This document shows positions 9,314 to 18,659 of a DNA stretch of 64,000 nucleotides, piece by piece. The notes under the pieces were generated by a model. It worked only from the letters and a program-made list of their open reading frames with translations. It did no database searches and was not told where the DNA came from. The stretch comes from Candidatus Melainabacteria bacterium (GTDB lineage Bacteria; Cyanobacteriota; Vampirovibrionia; Obscuribacterales; Obscuribacteraceae). The stretch spans positions 1,357,563 to 1,421,562 of the forward strand of contig QKMZ01000006.1 in assembly GCA_003242885.1 (NCBI GenBank), read 5' to 3'. Position numbers and translations under genes: made by a program. Within the stretch, counting starts at the first letter, position 1. Each line of letters starts with the position of its first letter.

Positions 9314-10081
9314 ATGAACGAGACTAAGGCAGCGACAGCGAGTACATCTGGTACGCACGCCCACACTGGCATGACCACACGCCATGACACATGGTGGTTG
9401 GCACCTCTGATGGTAGCGACCGGATTCACCCTATTCATCGTCTACGCGACATACCGCGCATTCGAGAACAACTACTACGAGATTGGGTCGATCATTTCGC
9501 CCTTTTACTCTCCAAAGATTGATCTACCGGGTTGGCCATTCTCCCCGGCAATTTTGATTTTGTGGATGCCTGCTGGCTTCCGCGCCACCTGCTACTACTA
9601 TCGAAAAGCTTATTACCGCGCTTACTTCCTCACACCGCCGGCGTGCGGAGTCAGTGTCTGGGGAAGCAAGAGCTATACGGGCGAAAGAGCATTTCCTTTT
9701 GTTCTGCAAAACTTGCACCGCTACTTCTTCTATCTGGCAGTTCTGGTGCTGACTATCCTCTGGTATGACGCTTTCAAATCCATGATTGAACCGTCATTTC
9801 ACTTTGACCTTGTCACGTTGATCATGATCATCAATTGTGTGCTGCTCTCCGGATACACCTTCGGTTGCCACGCGTACAGGCATTTAGCAGGCGGCGGTTT
9901 GAACTGCTTCAGCAAAGATGAGAGCACAAAGCAAAGATTCAAAGTTTGGGAATTCGTTACCAAGCTCAATGAACATCACATGGCATGGGCGTGGTTCTCA
10001 CTATGCTCAGTCGGCTTCACCGACTTCTATATCCGCCAGGTTTGCGCGGGTGTTTTCCCAAACCCGGTTTTCTTTCAATAG
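9314..10081 (+). CDS. sdhC: Succinate dehydrogenase membrane anchor subunit (Sdh1/type-B-like)
   Basis: 255 residues with about five hydrophobic segments (near 29-50, 75-95, 138-158, 167-190 and 225-245) and several His residues close to membrane ends (LHRYFF, GCHAYRH, EHHMAW). That matches the single large five-helix anchor of type-B or mycobacterial Sdh1-like enzymes rather than the two small SdhC/SdhD anchors of E. coli. It would hold the flavoprotein and iron-sulfur subunits at the cytoplasmic membrane and pass electrons to quinone through haem. GGACGAG lies just upstream of the ATG. sdhA starts 13 bases downstream. Identification leans on position and topology more than on sequence recall. 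Confidence 0.8.
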   Translation: MNETKAATASTSGTHAHTGMTTRHDTWWLAPLMVATGFTLFIVYATYRAFENNYYEIGSIISPFYSPKIDLPGWPFSPAILILWMPAGFRATCYYYRKAYYRAYFLTPPACGVSVWGSKSYTGERAFPFVLQNLHRYFFYLAVLVLTILWYDAFKSMIEPSFHFDLVTLIMIINCVLLSGYTFGCHAYRHLAGGGLNCFSKDESTKQRFKVWEFVTKLNEHHMAWAWFSLCSVGFTDFYIRQVCAGVFPNPVFFQ

Positions 10082-10094
10082 TTAAAGGTCTAAG

Positions 10095-11930
10095 ATGATG
10101 ACAAATTACGAAACACACGAACACGACGTCCTCGTGATAGGCGCCGGTGGGGCAGGTCTGAGAGCCGCCATCGAAGCGTCTGCACAAGGAATGAATGTTG
10201 GTCTTGTCTGCAAATCGTTGCTCGGCAAGGCTCACACAGTAATGGCAGAAGGTGGAGTCGCAGCAGCTCTCGGCAACGTCGATCCCGAAGACAATTGGGA
10301 AGTGCACTTCCAAGACACCATGAATGGTGGCAAGATGATGAACAACTGGCGCATGGCTCAATTGCATGCGCAGGAAGCACCGGACAGAGTACGCGAACTC
10401 CAAGAGTGGGGCGCGGTATTCGACAGAACAAATAAAGGTGCGATTCTGCAGCGTGCATTCGGTGGGCACAAGTACAAGCGCCTTTGCCACGTTGGCGACA
10501 GAACCGGACTGGAAATGATCAGAACACTTCAAGACCAGGGCGTTCACCGCGGTTTTGCGGTTTACATGGAATGTGCCATCACCAAACTCTTCAAAGATGG
10601 CGATAGAGTCTCCGGAGCTTTCGGCTACTACAGAGAAGATGGTCGCTATGTTCTCTTCAAAGCCAAAGCAATTGTTCTGGCCACTGGTGGAGTCGGCAAA
10701 GCCTTCACAGTCACGTCTAACTCTTGGGAATACACGGCAGACGGTCAGGGCTTGGCTTACGATGCCGGCGCCGATCTCATCGATATGGAATTCGTTCAAT
10801 TCCACCCGACAGGCATGGTCTGGCCGCCCGGAGTCCGCGGAATTCTGGTAACGGAAGGCGTGCGCGGTGAAGGTGGCATCCTCACCAATAAGGAAGGCAA
10901 ACGCTTTATGCGTGACTATTTGCCGGAAAGCACGAAAGATCTATTCTCGGCCGATGATGAAGAGTCTAAGCGATGGGTAGACGCGGCAATAGCGGGTGTG
11001 AAAACAAACGACAGACGTCCGCCTGAATTGTCCACGCGCGACAACGTCGCTCGTGCCATCTACACAGAAGTCAAAGAGGGACGCGGCTCGCCGCACGGTG
11101 GAGTCTTCCTGGATATTTCATACCAGGATGCGGCTCGCGTACGCAAAAAGCTTCCTTCCATGTATCACCAGTTCAAAGATCTGGCAGACGTGGACATTAC
11201 GGCTGGACCGATGGAAGTCGGACCGACGATGCACTACATCATGGGCGGCATCCGCGTCGACGCTGATTCTCAAATGAGTCGCGTGCCCGGACTCTTCGCC
11301 GCCGGTGAATGCTCTGGGGGCATGCACGGCGCAAACAGATTGGGCGGTAACTCGCTTTCCGACTTGATTGTGTTCGGCAGACTCGCTGGTTTGGGAGCAG
11401 CCGAGTATGTCAGAAAGCTCGGCGCAGCACCATCTATCGATAACAATGATGTCACAGCGGCCATCGATGAGATGGAAGAACCATTCAAGCGTGCTTCTAA
11501 TGCGGACATGAAGAATCCGTACGATGTGCAAAAAACTCTAAACCAGATTATGAGCACTTATGTCGGAATCTTCCGTAATAAGGAAGATTTGGAGACAGGT
11601 ATCGCTAAGCTTCAAGAGCTGAAAGCCGATGTGCAACGAGTTGGCACCAAGGGTTCAAAAGTCTACAATCCCGGGTGGCATATGTGCCGCGATTTGAAGA
11701 ACATGCTTATTGCTTCTGAAGCTATCGCACGCAGCGCGCTTTCTCGAGAAGAAAGCCGCGGCGCTCACAGTCGTACCGATTTTGAGAACCTCAGCCCGGA
11801 ACTAGGAAAGTTCAATACTGCAATTTCAAAAGATGGCGACTCGATGAAGCTGGAGAAAACTCCATGCCCTGAGATGCCTGAGGAATTGAAGAAATTTTTC
11901 GTGAAGAAGGAGACGACCCATAATGGCTGA
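10095..11930 (+). CDS. sdhA: Succinate dehydrogenase/fumarate reductase flavoprotein subunit
   Basis: 611 residues. The N-terminal FAD-binding Rossmann motif is VIGAGGAGLRAA at about 13-24. It is followed by the segment around HTVMAEGGVAA, which in this family carries the covalent FAD histidine. Substrate-site motifs QFHPTGMVWPPG and TEGVRGEGG are present, and the C-terminal FAD motif is AAGECSGGMHGANRLGGNSL. The protein oxidises succinate to fumarate in the TCA cycle at the inner membrane. Length is normal for the family (about 570-650). The start is ATG 10095, preceded by AAAGG; ATG 10098 is equally possible. The stop overlaps the start of sdhB by eight bases, which indicates translational coupling. 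Confidence 0.95.
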   Translation: MMTNYETHEHDVLVIGAGGAGLRAAIEASAQGMNVGLVCKSLLGKAHTVMAEGGVAAALGNVDPEDNWEVHFQDTMNGGKMMNNWRMAQLHAQEAPDRVRELQEWGAVFDRTNKGAILQRAFGGHKYKRLCHVGDRTGLEMIRTLQDQGVHRGFAVYMECAITKLFKDGDRVSGAFGYYREDGRYVLFKAKAIVLATGGVGKAFTVTSNSWEYTADGQGLAYDAGADLIDMEFVQFHPTGMVWPPGVRGILVTEGVRGEGGILTNKEGKRFMRDYLPESTKDLFSADDEESKRWVDAAIAGVKTNDRRPPELSTRDNVARAIYTEVKEGRGSPHGGVFLDISYQDAARVRKKLPSMYHQFKDLADVDITAGPMEVGPTMHYIMGGIRVDADSQMSRVPGLFAAGECSGGMHGANRLGGNSLSDLIVFGRLAGLGAAEYVRKLGAAPSIDNNDVTAAIDEMEEPFKRASNADMKNPYDVQKTLNQIMSTYVGIFRNKEDLETGIAKLQELKADVQRVGTKGSKVYNPGWHMCRDLKNMLIASEAIARSALSREESRGAHSRTDFENLSPELGKFNTAISKDGDSMKLEKTPCPEMPEELKKFFVKKETTHNG

Positions 11931-12657
11931 AGCTAATTTGAAAGTGTTCCGAGGCGAAAAGGACAGCGGTACTTTCGAAAATTACAAAGTGCCGATTGAA
12001 GAAGGAATGGTGGTTCTTGATGCCATTCACTGGATTCAGCAAAACGTCGATCCGTCAATTGCCGTGCGCTGGAACTGTAAGGCAGCAAAGTGCGGCTCTT
12101 GCTCCGCTGAAGTCAACGGCAGACCATCGCTTCTGTGCAAATCACGCATGGATAAGTTTGAACCCGGCGAAGAAATCACAGTTCAACCGATTAAGACATT
12201 CCCCCATGTAAAAGACCTGGTTGCTGATGTTTCCTGGAACTACGAAGTGAATAAAAAGATTGTTCCCTTCACTCCAAAGCCCGGTCACAACTGGGTTGTC
12301 TACCAAGAAGACATCGAGCGAGTGCAAGAGTTTCGCAAGTGCATCGAATGTTTCCTTTGCCAAAACGTCTGCCACGTTTTGCGCGACCACAATCGCAAGG
12401 ATGGCTTCTATGGTCCGCGCTTCATGGTCAGATTGGCCGGCTTGGAAATGCACCCTGTTGATGATGCCAACCGCCTGAAGATGGTCAAAGAAGACGCCGG
12501 AATCGGCTTCTGCAACATCACTAAATGCTGCACGGAAGTTTGCCCGGAAGACATTCACATCACTGACAATGCCATCATTCCGATGAAGGAACGTGTGGTT
12601 GATGAGTTTTACGATCCGATCGCAAAATTCTTCAAGTCGGTATTTAAAGCGAAGTAA
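11923..12657 (+). CDS. sdhB: Succinate dehydrogenase iron-sulfur subunit
   Basis: 244 residues, the usual length for the family. It shows the plant-type [2Fe-2S] ligands in CKAAKCGSC plus a later Cys (LLCKSRM), then the two clusters of the C-terminal half: CIECFLCQNVC and CCTEVCPEDI. It carries electrons from the flavoprotein to the membrane anchor. The ATG overlaps the end of sdhA by eight bases. The gene order C-A-B and the composition of the cysteine motifs fit the Sdh1-like group. The next gene follows within five bases but on functional grounds does not belong to the complex. Confidence 0.95.
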   Translation: MAEANLKVFRGEKDSGTFENYKVPIEEGMVVLDAIHWIQQNVDPSIAVRWNCKAAKCGSCSAEVNGRPSLLCKSRMDKFEPGEEITVQPIKTFPHVKDLVADVSWNYEVNKKIVPFTPKPGHNWVVYQEDIERVQEFRKCIECFLCQNVCHVLRDHNRKDGFYGPRFMVRLAGLEMHPVDDANRLKMVKEDAGIGFCNITKCCTEVCPEDIHITDNAIIPMKERVVDEFYDPIAKFFKSVFKAK

Positions 12658-12662
12658 AACAC

Positions 12663-14291
12663 GTGAGCACTGCGCGATCTATGTGGTCGCCGCTGGGCGA
12701 GCCAGTCTACAAAGCACTATGGATTGCCGCCGTTGTTTCCAACGTCGGCAGTTTCATGCAGGAAGTCGGATCAGCATGGCTCATGACTTCGATTGCGCCC
12801 GATCCGCTCAAAGTCGCGCTTTTACAAACGGCGGCGTATCTGCCGTTTTTCATTCTGGCCATTCCCTCAGGCGCATTTGCTGATGTTGTGGATAAGCGCA
12901 AATTGCTCATCATTGGACAGTTTTGGATGCTTGCTTCATCCCTGGCGCTGGGCGTGCTTTCTATCTATGGACTGGTAAATGCCTGGGTTTTGCTCGCTCT
13001 CACATTCATGCTGGCAGTGGGTGGTGCAATTACAGGCCCGGCATGGAATGCCGCAATTCCAGAGTTAGTGCCGAAGGAGAAACTTGAACCAGCAATTGCT
13101 TTGGGCGGCGTCGGATACAATGCTGCCAGAGGTGTGGGGTCTGCCCTTGGCGGATTGGCAGTAGCGGCGCTGGGACCTGGTCCTGTTTTCATCTTGAATG
13201 CGCTTAGTTTTGTTGGCGTGCTCTTTGTTTTCTTCAATTGGAAACCTGTATCCAAGCCGCCAACACGTCACAGGGAGCGCATGTCCGGCGCAGTGAGGGC
13301 AGGCTTTCGCTTCGTGAGTCATTCGCCGGCACTGAAAGCTGTACTGGTCCGCTCTGGCTCTTACGGCGCATGTACAAGCGCAATGTGGGCTCTGCTTCCG
13401 CTTATCGCCAGAAAAGAGCTACACCTTGACTCTCTGGGATATGGCATTTTGTTGGCAATATTCGGTGCAGGAACACTGATTGGAGCGTCCATCTTGCCTC
13501 GTATGCGCAGTGTAATTTCGCTGGATCAAGTAACCGGTTTTGGCAAGCTGCTCTTTGCTGGAGCATTGTTGGGTCTCGCTTACGCGCAGAATTTGGTGAC
13601 TGCGTCGATGTTTATGATTGGTGCCGGCATCTCATGGATCATTGTCAACTCCATGTTCAGCATGGGGGCACAGAAGGCTTCACCAGCCTGGGTTAGAGCG
13701 CGCGCGCTGGCGTTTCACATATTGGTCTTCCTTGGCACTTTTGCAATTACAAGCGCTATGTGGGGACAAATTGCGCAGTACACAGGACTCGACATTCCAC
13801 TAATTGCGGCATCAGGTCTTCTTACTGCAAGCGTGTTCTTGTGCCGACCTTTTCCCTTGGGAATTGCCGAGATGATCGATACAACAATGTCCGATCATTG
13901 GACAGATCCGAAGCTCGTCCATGAGCCACATCCCAACCACGGTCCAGTTTTAATAACATGTGAATACATCATTGATCCGGCCAAGCTGACGGAATTTACA
14001 GAGGCGATGTCGGAGCTCAGTATTCAAAGACGTCGCGATGGTGCATTCCAGTGGCATTTATTTAGCGACGTAGGCAACCCCCGAAAGCAATTGGAAACTT
14101 TCTTAGTTGAATCATGGGCCGAGCACATGCGGCAGCACGAGCGAGTGACCGTATCGGATCGTCTGGTCGAAGAGAAAGTAAACGCTTTTCATATCGCTCC
14201 AAATCCAATAGCAGTAAGACATTTCGTGAATTCCTACCTGCCGCCCGAACTTCTTAAAGAAATTGCGGTCGAAGAATCTGAACTGGTCTAG
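12663..14291 (+). CDS. MFS exporter (MFS_3/EntS-like) with C-terminal ABM-like domain
   Basis: 542 residues from GTG. The first about 410 residues form a 12-segment major facilitator with the loop motif GAFADVVDKRKLL typical of the MFS_3 (EntS-like) drug and siderophore exporters. After a linker containing DPKLVHEPHPNHGP comes about 120 residues resembling the dimeric alpha/beta barrel of antibiotic-biosynthesis-monooxygenase (ABM) proteins (ITCEYIIDPAKLTEFTEAM, then FLVESWAEHMRQHERV). Such fusions are known for this transporter family. Substrate unknown. It starts five bases after sdhB and is probably co-transcribed with it, although no good ribosome-binding site is visible. Confidence 0.85.
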   Translation: MSTARSMWSPLGEPVYKALWIAAVVSNVGSFMQEVGSAWLMTSIAPDPLKVALLQTAAYLPFFILAIPSGAFADVVDKRKLLIIGQFWMLASSLALGVLSIYGLVNAWVLLALTFMLAVGGAITGPAWNAAIPELVPKEKLEPAIALGGVGYNAARGVGSALGGLAVAALGPGPVFILNALSFVGVLFVFFNWKPVSKPPTRHRERMSGAVRAGFRFVSHSPALKAVLVRSGSYGACTSAMWALLPLIARKELHLDSLGYGILLAIFGAGTLIGASILPRMRSVISLDQVTGFGKLLFAGALLGLAYAQNLVTASMFMIGAGISWIIVNSMFSMGAQKASPAWVRARALAFHILVFLGTFAITSAMWGQIAQYTGLDIPLIAASGLLTASVFLCRPFPLGIAEMIDTTMSDHWTDPKLVHEPHPNHGPVLITCEYIIDPAKLTEFTEAMSELSIQRRRDGAFQWHLFSDVGNPRKQLETFLVESWAEHMRQHERVTVSDRLVEEKVNAFHIAPNPIAVRHFVNSYLPPELLKEIAVEESELV

Positions 14292-14320
14292 AATTGGCGA
14301 TGTCGCTGGGAGGGTAGTTT

Positions 14321-16024
14321 ATGTCGCCCAAAAGTCAAGAGAAGCCAGTCCTTGTGGTTGGAGCTGGTCCAACCGGTCTGATGGTGGCGTGTGAATTGCA
14401 AAGACACGGTGTCGCCTGCCGTCTGATTGACAAGGCGCCTGTACCCGGAGACAAATCGCGTGCATTGGTTTTGCACGCAAGAACACTCGAAATTCTTGAA
14501 GGCATGGGCATTGTTCAGCGATTTCTGGAAAGAGGATGTCCCGCATACGGTGCTAGCCTCTATCACCAAGGTGAGCGAATTGTGCACCTGGACATGTCTG
14601 AGCTTGATTCGCCATTTCCTTTTTCTCTGATGATTCCGCAGACTGAAACCGAAAGATTGTTGACGGAACATTTCATCAGCAAAGGTGGAGTCATAGAGCG
14701 TGGTGTGGAACTAACCAAATTTAGCCAAGGCAAAAGCGGAATTACTGCAACCTTAAGGAATGCACAAGGCAAGGAAGAAGGGCTGGTAGCGCAGTGGTTG
14801 ATTGGAACTGATGGTTCTCACAGCACGGTTCGAAAAGTGCTGGAACTTCCATTTGAAGGAAGCGCCTATGAAGAGCGTTTCGGACTTATAGATTGCCTGG
14901 TGAATTCAGATCTTCCGGATGACGAGATTTCAACTTTCTTCCATGAAGATGGTGTCTTTGTGTTTTTTCCATTAGGCAAAAAACGCTTTCGTATCGTCGT
15001 GAACGTGCCACCGTCGCAAGTGATTGGAGATGCCCCAAGCCTCGCCGATATGCAGGTTTTTGCAGACCGTCGAGGTCCCGGCAACATAAAACTGCATGAT
15101 CCTGTTTGGCTCGCATGGTTCACCATACATCAAAGAAGCGTCTCCAAATATCGAGTAGGCAGAATCTTCCTGGCTGGCGATTCGGCTCACATTCACAGCC
15201 CGATTGGCGGACAAGGAATGAACACAGGCATGCAGGATGCATTCAACCTGGCGTGGAAACTTGCGCTTGTAATTCGTGGAAATGGCGATGACAAACTTTT
15301 AGACAGCTATAACGAAGAGCGTCATCCGGTCGGTCAGCAACTCTTGAAAGGGACTGATATTGCCACTACGGTAGCGACTTTGAAAAATCCTTTGGCGCAG
15401 CAAATTCGCAATCACGTGATGTCATTCTTGACGCAACAGGAAGTAATCCAACACAGGATGCGCAAGGTAGGCTCGATGCTCGCGGTTAACTATAGAAACA
15501 GTCCAATCGTAGGCGAGAATCGAGGGCTAGCAGAGATACAAATCAAACCGAGTGAGGATTCGGAAAAGCCGAGCCTTCCCGGTTATATCGAATTTGCGCG
15601 CGGACCGATGCCCGGTGACAGAGCACCGGATGCGGTGATGGTCGATCAAGACATGAATCCGATTCGAATTTATGAAGCAACGCGAGGTATCTCGCACAAC
15701 CTACTCTTATTAGACGGGAAGCCGACAGATGCAGGGTATCGCAATCTCGAAAAAATTGCATGGTCGATTGGCGAACAGTTTGGTGGATTGGTAACCTGCC
15801 ATTTGATTGTTGCCAGCAATAAGATGCCAACCTTGCGTTTTCCAGGCAAAGTGTTTTTGGATCCTGATTTGGCTGTACATCAAACCTATTTCGCAGATTC
15901 TGAATGTCTTTATTTAATAAGACCGGACGGGTACATTGGTTTCCGCGGACAGCCGGCAAAACTGGGTCCTATTGAAGACCATTTAAACAAATTGCTCAAA
16001 GCGGCAAAAATCCAGTCTAAATAG
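14321..16024 (+). CDS. FAD-dependent aromatic monooxygenase (PheA/TfdB family)
   Basis: 567 residues. It has the dinucleotide-binding GAGPTG at 14-19, the DG motif GTDGSHSTVRK near 161, and the second FAD motif AGDSAHIHSPIGGQGMN near 287. These are the three fingerprints of group A flavoprotein hydroxylases. The last about 150 residues look like the thioredoxin-fold dimerisation domain of phenol hydroxylase-type enzymes. Expected reaction is NAD(P)H- and O2-dependent hydroxylation of an aromatic or polyketide-like compound; the substrate is unknown. ATG is preceded by GGGAGGG. It follows the exporter by 29 bases, so the two may handle one compound; this is inference. Confidence 0.88.
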   Translation: MSPKSQEKPVLVVGAGPTGLMVACELQRHGVACRLIDKAPVPGDKSRALVLHARTLEILEGMGIVQRFLERGCPAYGASLYHQGERIVHLDMSELDSPFPFSLMIPQTETERLLTEHFISKGGVIERGVELTKFSQGKSGITATLRNAQGKEEGLVAQWLIGTDGSHSTVRKVLELPFEGSAYEERFGLIDCLVNSDLPDDEISTFFHEDGVFVFFPLGKKRFRIVVNVPPSQVIGDAPSLADMQVFADRRGPGNIKLHDPVWLAWFTIHQRSVSKYRVGRIFLAGDSAHIHSPIGGQGMNTGMQDAFNLAWKLALVIRGNGDDKLLDSYNEERHPVGQQLLKGTDIATTVATLKNPLAQQIRNHVMSFLTQQEVIQHRMRKVGSMLAVNYRNSPIVGENRGLAEIQIKPSEDSEKPSLPGYIEFARGPMPGDRAPDAVMVDQDMNPIRIYEATRGISHNLLLLDGKPTDAGYRNLEKIAWSIGEQFGGLVTCHLIVASNKMPTLRFPGKVFLDPDLAVHQTYFADSECLYLIRPDGYIGFRGQPAKLGPIEDHLNKLLKAAKIQSK

Positions 16025-16092
16025 ATAAATTTCCGGTTTCGGTTTCAAAATCAGTTTTTAATTCGGTGTCTAGATAAGGTTTAACAGTTGCA

Positions 16093-17271
16093 ATGACTAA
16101 TCCTATTTCGCAAGAAGATTTTGCTGTCCTTGCAGCCGATGCATTGGTAAAGGGCGGAGTTGAAGAGAGCTCTCTTTCACTCGATCATGCCCGCTATTCT
16201 TTGGTCGTGAAAGATGGTCTGGGCAGACCGCTCAATACAATTTATTTAGCGAATTTTTTTGACCGCTATATCTCCGGCGATGAAAGCACGCAGCTGAGAA
16301 TCCTCAATCAGATTGTCGGTCTCACAGCACAACTCGATTTTCCTAGAAACTTCGAAGAGGCGCGTCCCCAGCTACGTATCCAGGTAAAAGAGCGCTGGTT
16401 TTTCGAAGATGACAAATACACGAGAATCGATTTCGGAGAACATTTTTCGGCAACTTTGGCTTATGACATGCCAGACAATATTCTCTATGTGGACAATGAC
16501 ATACTCGAATGTTGGAACGTCACTTTCGACGATGCATTCTCAATTGCGCACAGGCAGCTGGCTCAGCTCACTGAGTTTGCGTTCGATACTTACAGAAGCG
16601 ACAGTAACAAAAATGACTGCTGTCACTTCTTTTCGGCCAGCGATTCTTATAGTTCTGCAAGAGCCGTTTTCACAAATATAATGGCTGACTTGCCGGTTCT
16701 CGGTGACACATTGGTGATGGTTCCACATCGCGACCACCTTTTCATTACTGGCAGTGAGTGCAATTTCGGCTTGCGGCATACTCTCAATGCTGTAAAAGAA
16801 TTGCAGGGGCAACCAGGTTCGCTTCCGCCCATTTTGTTGAAGCTGGTAGACGAGTACTATCATCCATTCACATTGGCGGAAGGACATCCTATGCGCAATG
16901 AATTTCGCAGTTTAGAACTAGAATATCTGAATCGCCTTTACAGTGCGCAAAAGGCGGACCTTGACGCCCGCTTCGAGAATCTGACCGGTAAGAGATTTGT
17001 TTCGAAATACAAATATTGCGACGACAGGACCAACCCATTTTCATCCAGCTATGTCGGCAGAGATCTACTGCCGTGCCTGGTACCAAAAGCCGATTTTATT
17101 TTTTTTGGCGATGGTGACGAGCCTGAGGCAATCTGCTCATGGTCAAGAGCAGCAGCGATCTTGAAGGACAAGCTGAAAGAGATCCCCTGCTATCCGAAGC
17201 GATTTGAAGTCAGTGAATATCCAACGCCTGGCGAAATAGAAGCAATGGGTTTTGAGAGCTTGCCAGACTAA
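16093..17271 (+). CDS. YtpQ/DUF1444-like protein of unknown function
   Basis: 392 residues, no signal peptide and no membrane segment, so probably cytoplasmic. The middle part, with an IxxxHRQLAQL segment, HFFSASDSYSSARAV and VMVPHRDHLFITG, resembles the YtpQ (DUF1444) family from memory, where a Trp-containing helix is followed by a phenylalanine-rich strand and a VPHxD motif. The protein is longer than YtpQ (about 270), with an extra C-terminal region containing a Cys-Asp pair (KYCDDRTNP) and FFGDGDEPEAICSW. It starts 68 bases after the monooxygenase. Function is not known for the family. Confidence 0.6.
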   Translation: MTNPISQEDFAVLAADALVKGGVEESSLSLDHARYSLVVKDGLGRPLNTIYLANFFDRYISGDESTQLRILNQIVGLTAQLDFPRNFEEARPQLRIQVKERWFFEDDKYTRIDFGEHFSATLAYDMPDNILYVDNDILECWNVTFDDAFSIAHRQLAQLTEFAFDTYRSDSNKNDCCHFFSASDSYSSARAVFTNIMADLPVLGDTLVMVPHRDHLFITGSECNFGLRHTLNAVKELQGQPGSLPPILLKLVDEYYHPFTLAEGHPMRNEFRSLELEYLNRLYSAQKADLDARFENLTGKRFVSKYKYCDDRTNPFSSSYVGRDLLPCLVPKADFIFFGDGDEPEAICSWSRAAAILKDKLKEIPCYPKRFEVSEYPTPGEIEAMGFESLPD

Positions 17272-17360
17272 AAGCCATTCAAAAGCGCACATTCGGGAAC
17301 CAAACGCCGTTTTGCTGGTCGTAAAATCGGGCAGCGGCGTGGGTTTGAGAGGCATCAACC

Positions 17361-17648
17361 ATGTTGCGCATTACCTTTCTATCGATTATTTGCGTGTTCT
17401 TGCTAAGTGGGTCTACCGCGCCAGCAGCAATTGCTGGACACTCCGACGGACGCCCGGGGTTTTTCCACCGACACAAAAAGCTGAAGAAGTTACTCCTTAT
17501 AGGCGGGGTAGGTGCAGCGACCGGCGGAGTCGGAGCTGCGGTATTAGGAGGCAGCGTTGCCAGCGGTGCGGCAACCGGTGCCGGCACTCGGATAGGGCTA
17601 CATGCGGCCAAAGAAAAATATAAAGAGCACAAGGCGAGAAAGCACTGA
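17361..17648 (+). CDS. Small exported Gly/Ala-rich protein, unknown
   Basis: 95 residues. A hydrophobic N-terminus (about 1-25) ending in APAAIAG looks like a Sec signal peptide. A His-rich basic stretch (FFHRHKKLKK) follows, then a glycine-zipper-like segment GGVGAATGGVGAAVLGG at about 48-64, and a basic tail ending in KYKEHKARKH. Glycine zippers of this kind are found in small outer-membrane or membrane-inserting proteins. ATG with GAGAGG about nine bases upstream. No family recognised. Confidence 0.65.
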   Translation: MLRITFLSIICVFLLSGSTAPAAIAGHSDGRPGFFHRHKKLKKLLLIGGVGAATGGVGAAVLGGSVASGAATGAGTRIGLHAAKEKYKEHKARKH

Positions 17649-17764
17649 CTAATTCTGTGTCTGGTTCATAAACGCCACTAATAAGTGACAACTAACGCGG
17701 GAACTACATCAGTTTTCCAAAGTCATCCAGCCAGCGCAAAATCACTCGGTAAGGAAATTCGGAC

Positions 17765-18637
17765 ATGCCCAAAAGAAACCCAAAAGAGGCTCCCAAGACC
17801 GCTTTCAAGGCAAGTTCAAGGTCTAAAAAACCTAAGGCGTCACCCCGCACCAGAGTTATGCATAAAGCTGAATCAAAAAGTACGCACCAAATCACCAAGA
17901 CGGTAACTGCTGATGACTTAGAAACAAAACGAGTATTGGCAATTGATATTGGCGGCACTAATGTGAAACTTCTCTTGAATGGAGAAACGCAGCCACGTAA
18001 GTTTCCCTCTTCAAAAGAAATGACGCCAGCTCAATTTGTGGAGCAAGTAAGGGAAATTACACAAGATTGGGAATACAATTGCGTCTCAATTGGATATCCG
18101 GGACTTACAGGTCCGAACGGTCCTCTGTCAGAGCCGGGAAATCTAGGGCCCGGCTGGGTTGCGTTCGATTTCCAGGCGGCGTTCGGTATGCCTGTAAAAA
18201 TTATGAACGACGCTGCGATGCAGGCTTTGGGCAGCTATGAAGGCGGGCGAATGCTGTTCCTCGGATTGGGGACTGGTCTTGGCTCAACACTGATTTGCCA
18301 CAGCACGGTTATTTCCTTGGAACTGGGTAATATTCGCTGGAATGACAAAGCCACATCAGGCGAGATGCTTGGGCGCAGAGCGCTTAAGAAGTTAGGCAGA
18401 AAGAAGTGGCGTAAGATTGCGTGGGCATTCATTAACAGCTCAATCAAGTCTTTTAATGCCGACTACATTGTCGTTGGTGGTGGGAACGCAAAAATATTGG
18501 GTGCATTGCCGCCTGGAGTGAGGCGCGGGCACAACCAAACGGCTTTCAGAGGTGGGTTTAGACTATTTGGTGTCGAGGAAATGCCGAGTACGACGCATGA
18601 AACTTTAGAACACGACAAAAAGTGGCGATTGATCTAG
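17765..18637 (+). CDS. ppgK: ROK-family glucokinase, polyphosphate-glucokinase-like
   Basis: 290 residues. The phosphate-binding motif AIDIGGTNVKLL lies at 59-70, the catalytic Asp in IMNDAAMQALGSYEGG and the second phosphate motif FLGLGTGLGS follow. The zinc-binding CxCGxxGCxE motif of most ROK sugar kinases is absent, as in polyphosphate glucokinases. Expected reaction: glucose to glucose-6-phosphate with polyphosphate and/or ATP. There is a basic Lys/Arg/Ser-rich N-terminal extension of about 50 residues that the family lacks; it might bind polyphosphate, but this is inference. AGGAA sits eight bases upstream of the ATG. Polyphosphate use is not proven by sequence alone. Confidence 0.75.
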   Translation: MPKRNPKEAPKTAFKASSRSKKPKASPRTRVMHKAESKSTHQITKTVTADDLETKRVLAIDIGGTNVKLLLNGETQPRKFPSSKEMTPAQFVEQVREITQDWEYNCVSIGYPGLTGPNGPLSEPGNLGPGWVAFDFQAAFGMPVKIMNDAAMQALGSYEGGRMLFLGLGTGLGSTLICHSTVISLELGNIRWNDKATSGEMLGRRALKKLGRKKWRKIAWAFINSSIKSFNADYIVVGGGNAKILGALPPGVRRGHNQTAFRGGFRLFGVEEMPSTTHETLEHDKKWRLI

Positions 18638-18659
18638 GGTTGAATACTAGAAAAACCAT

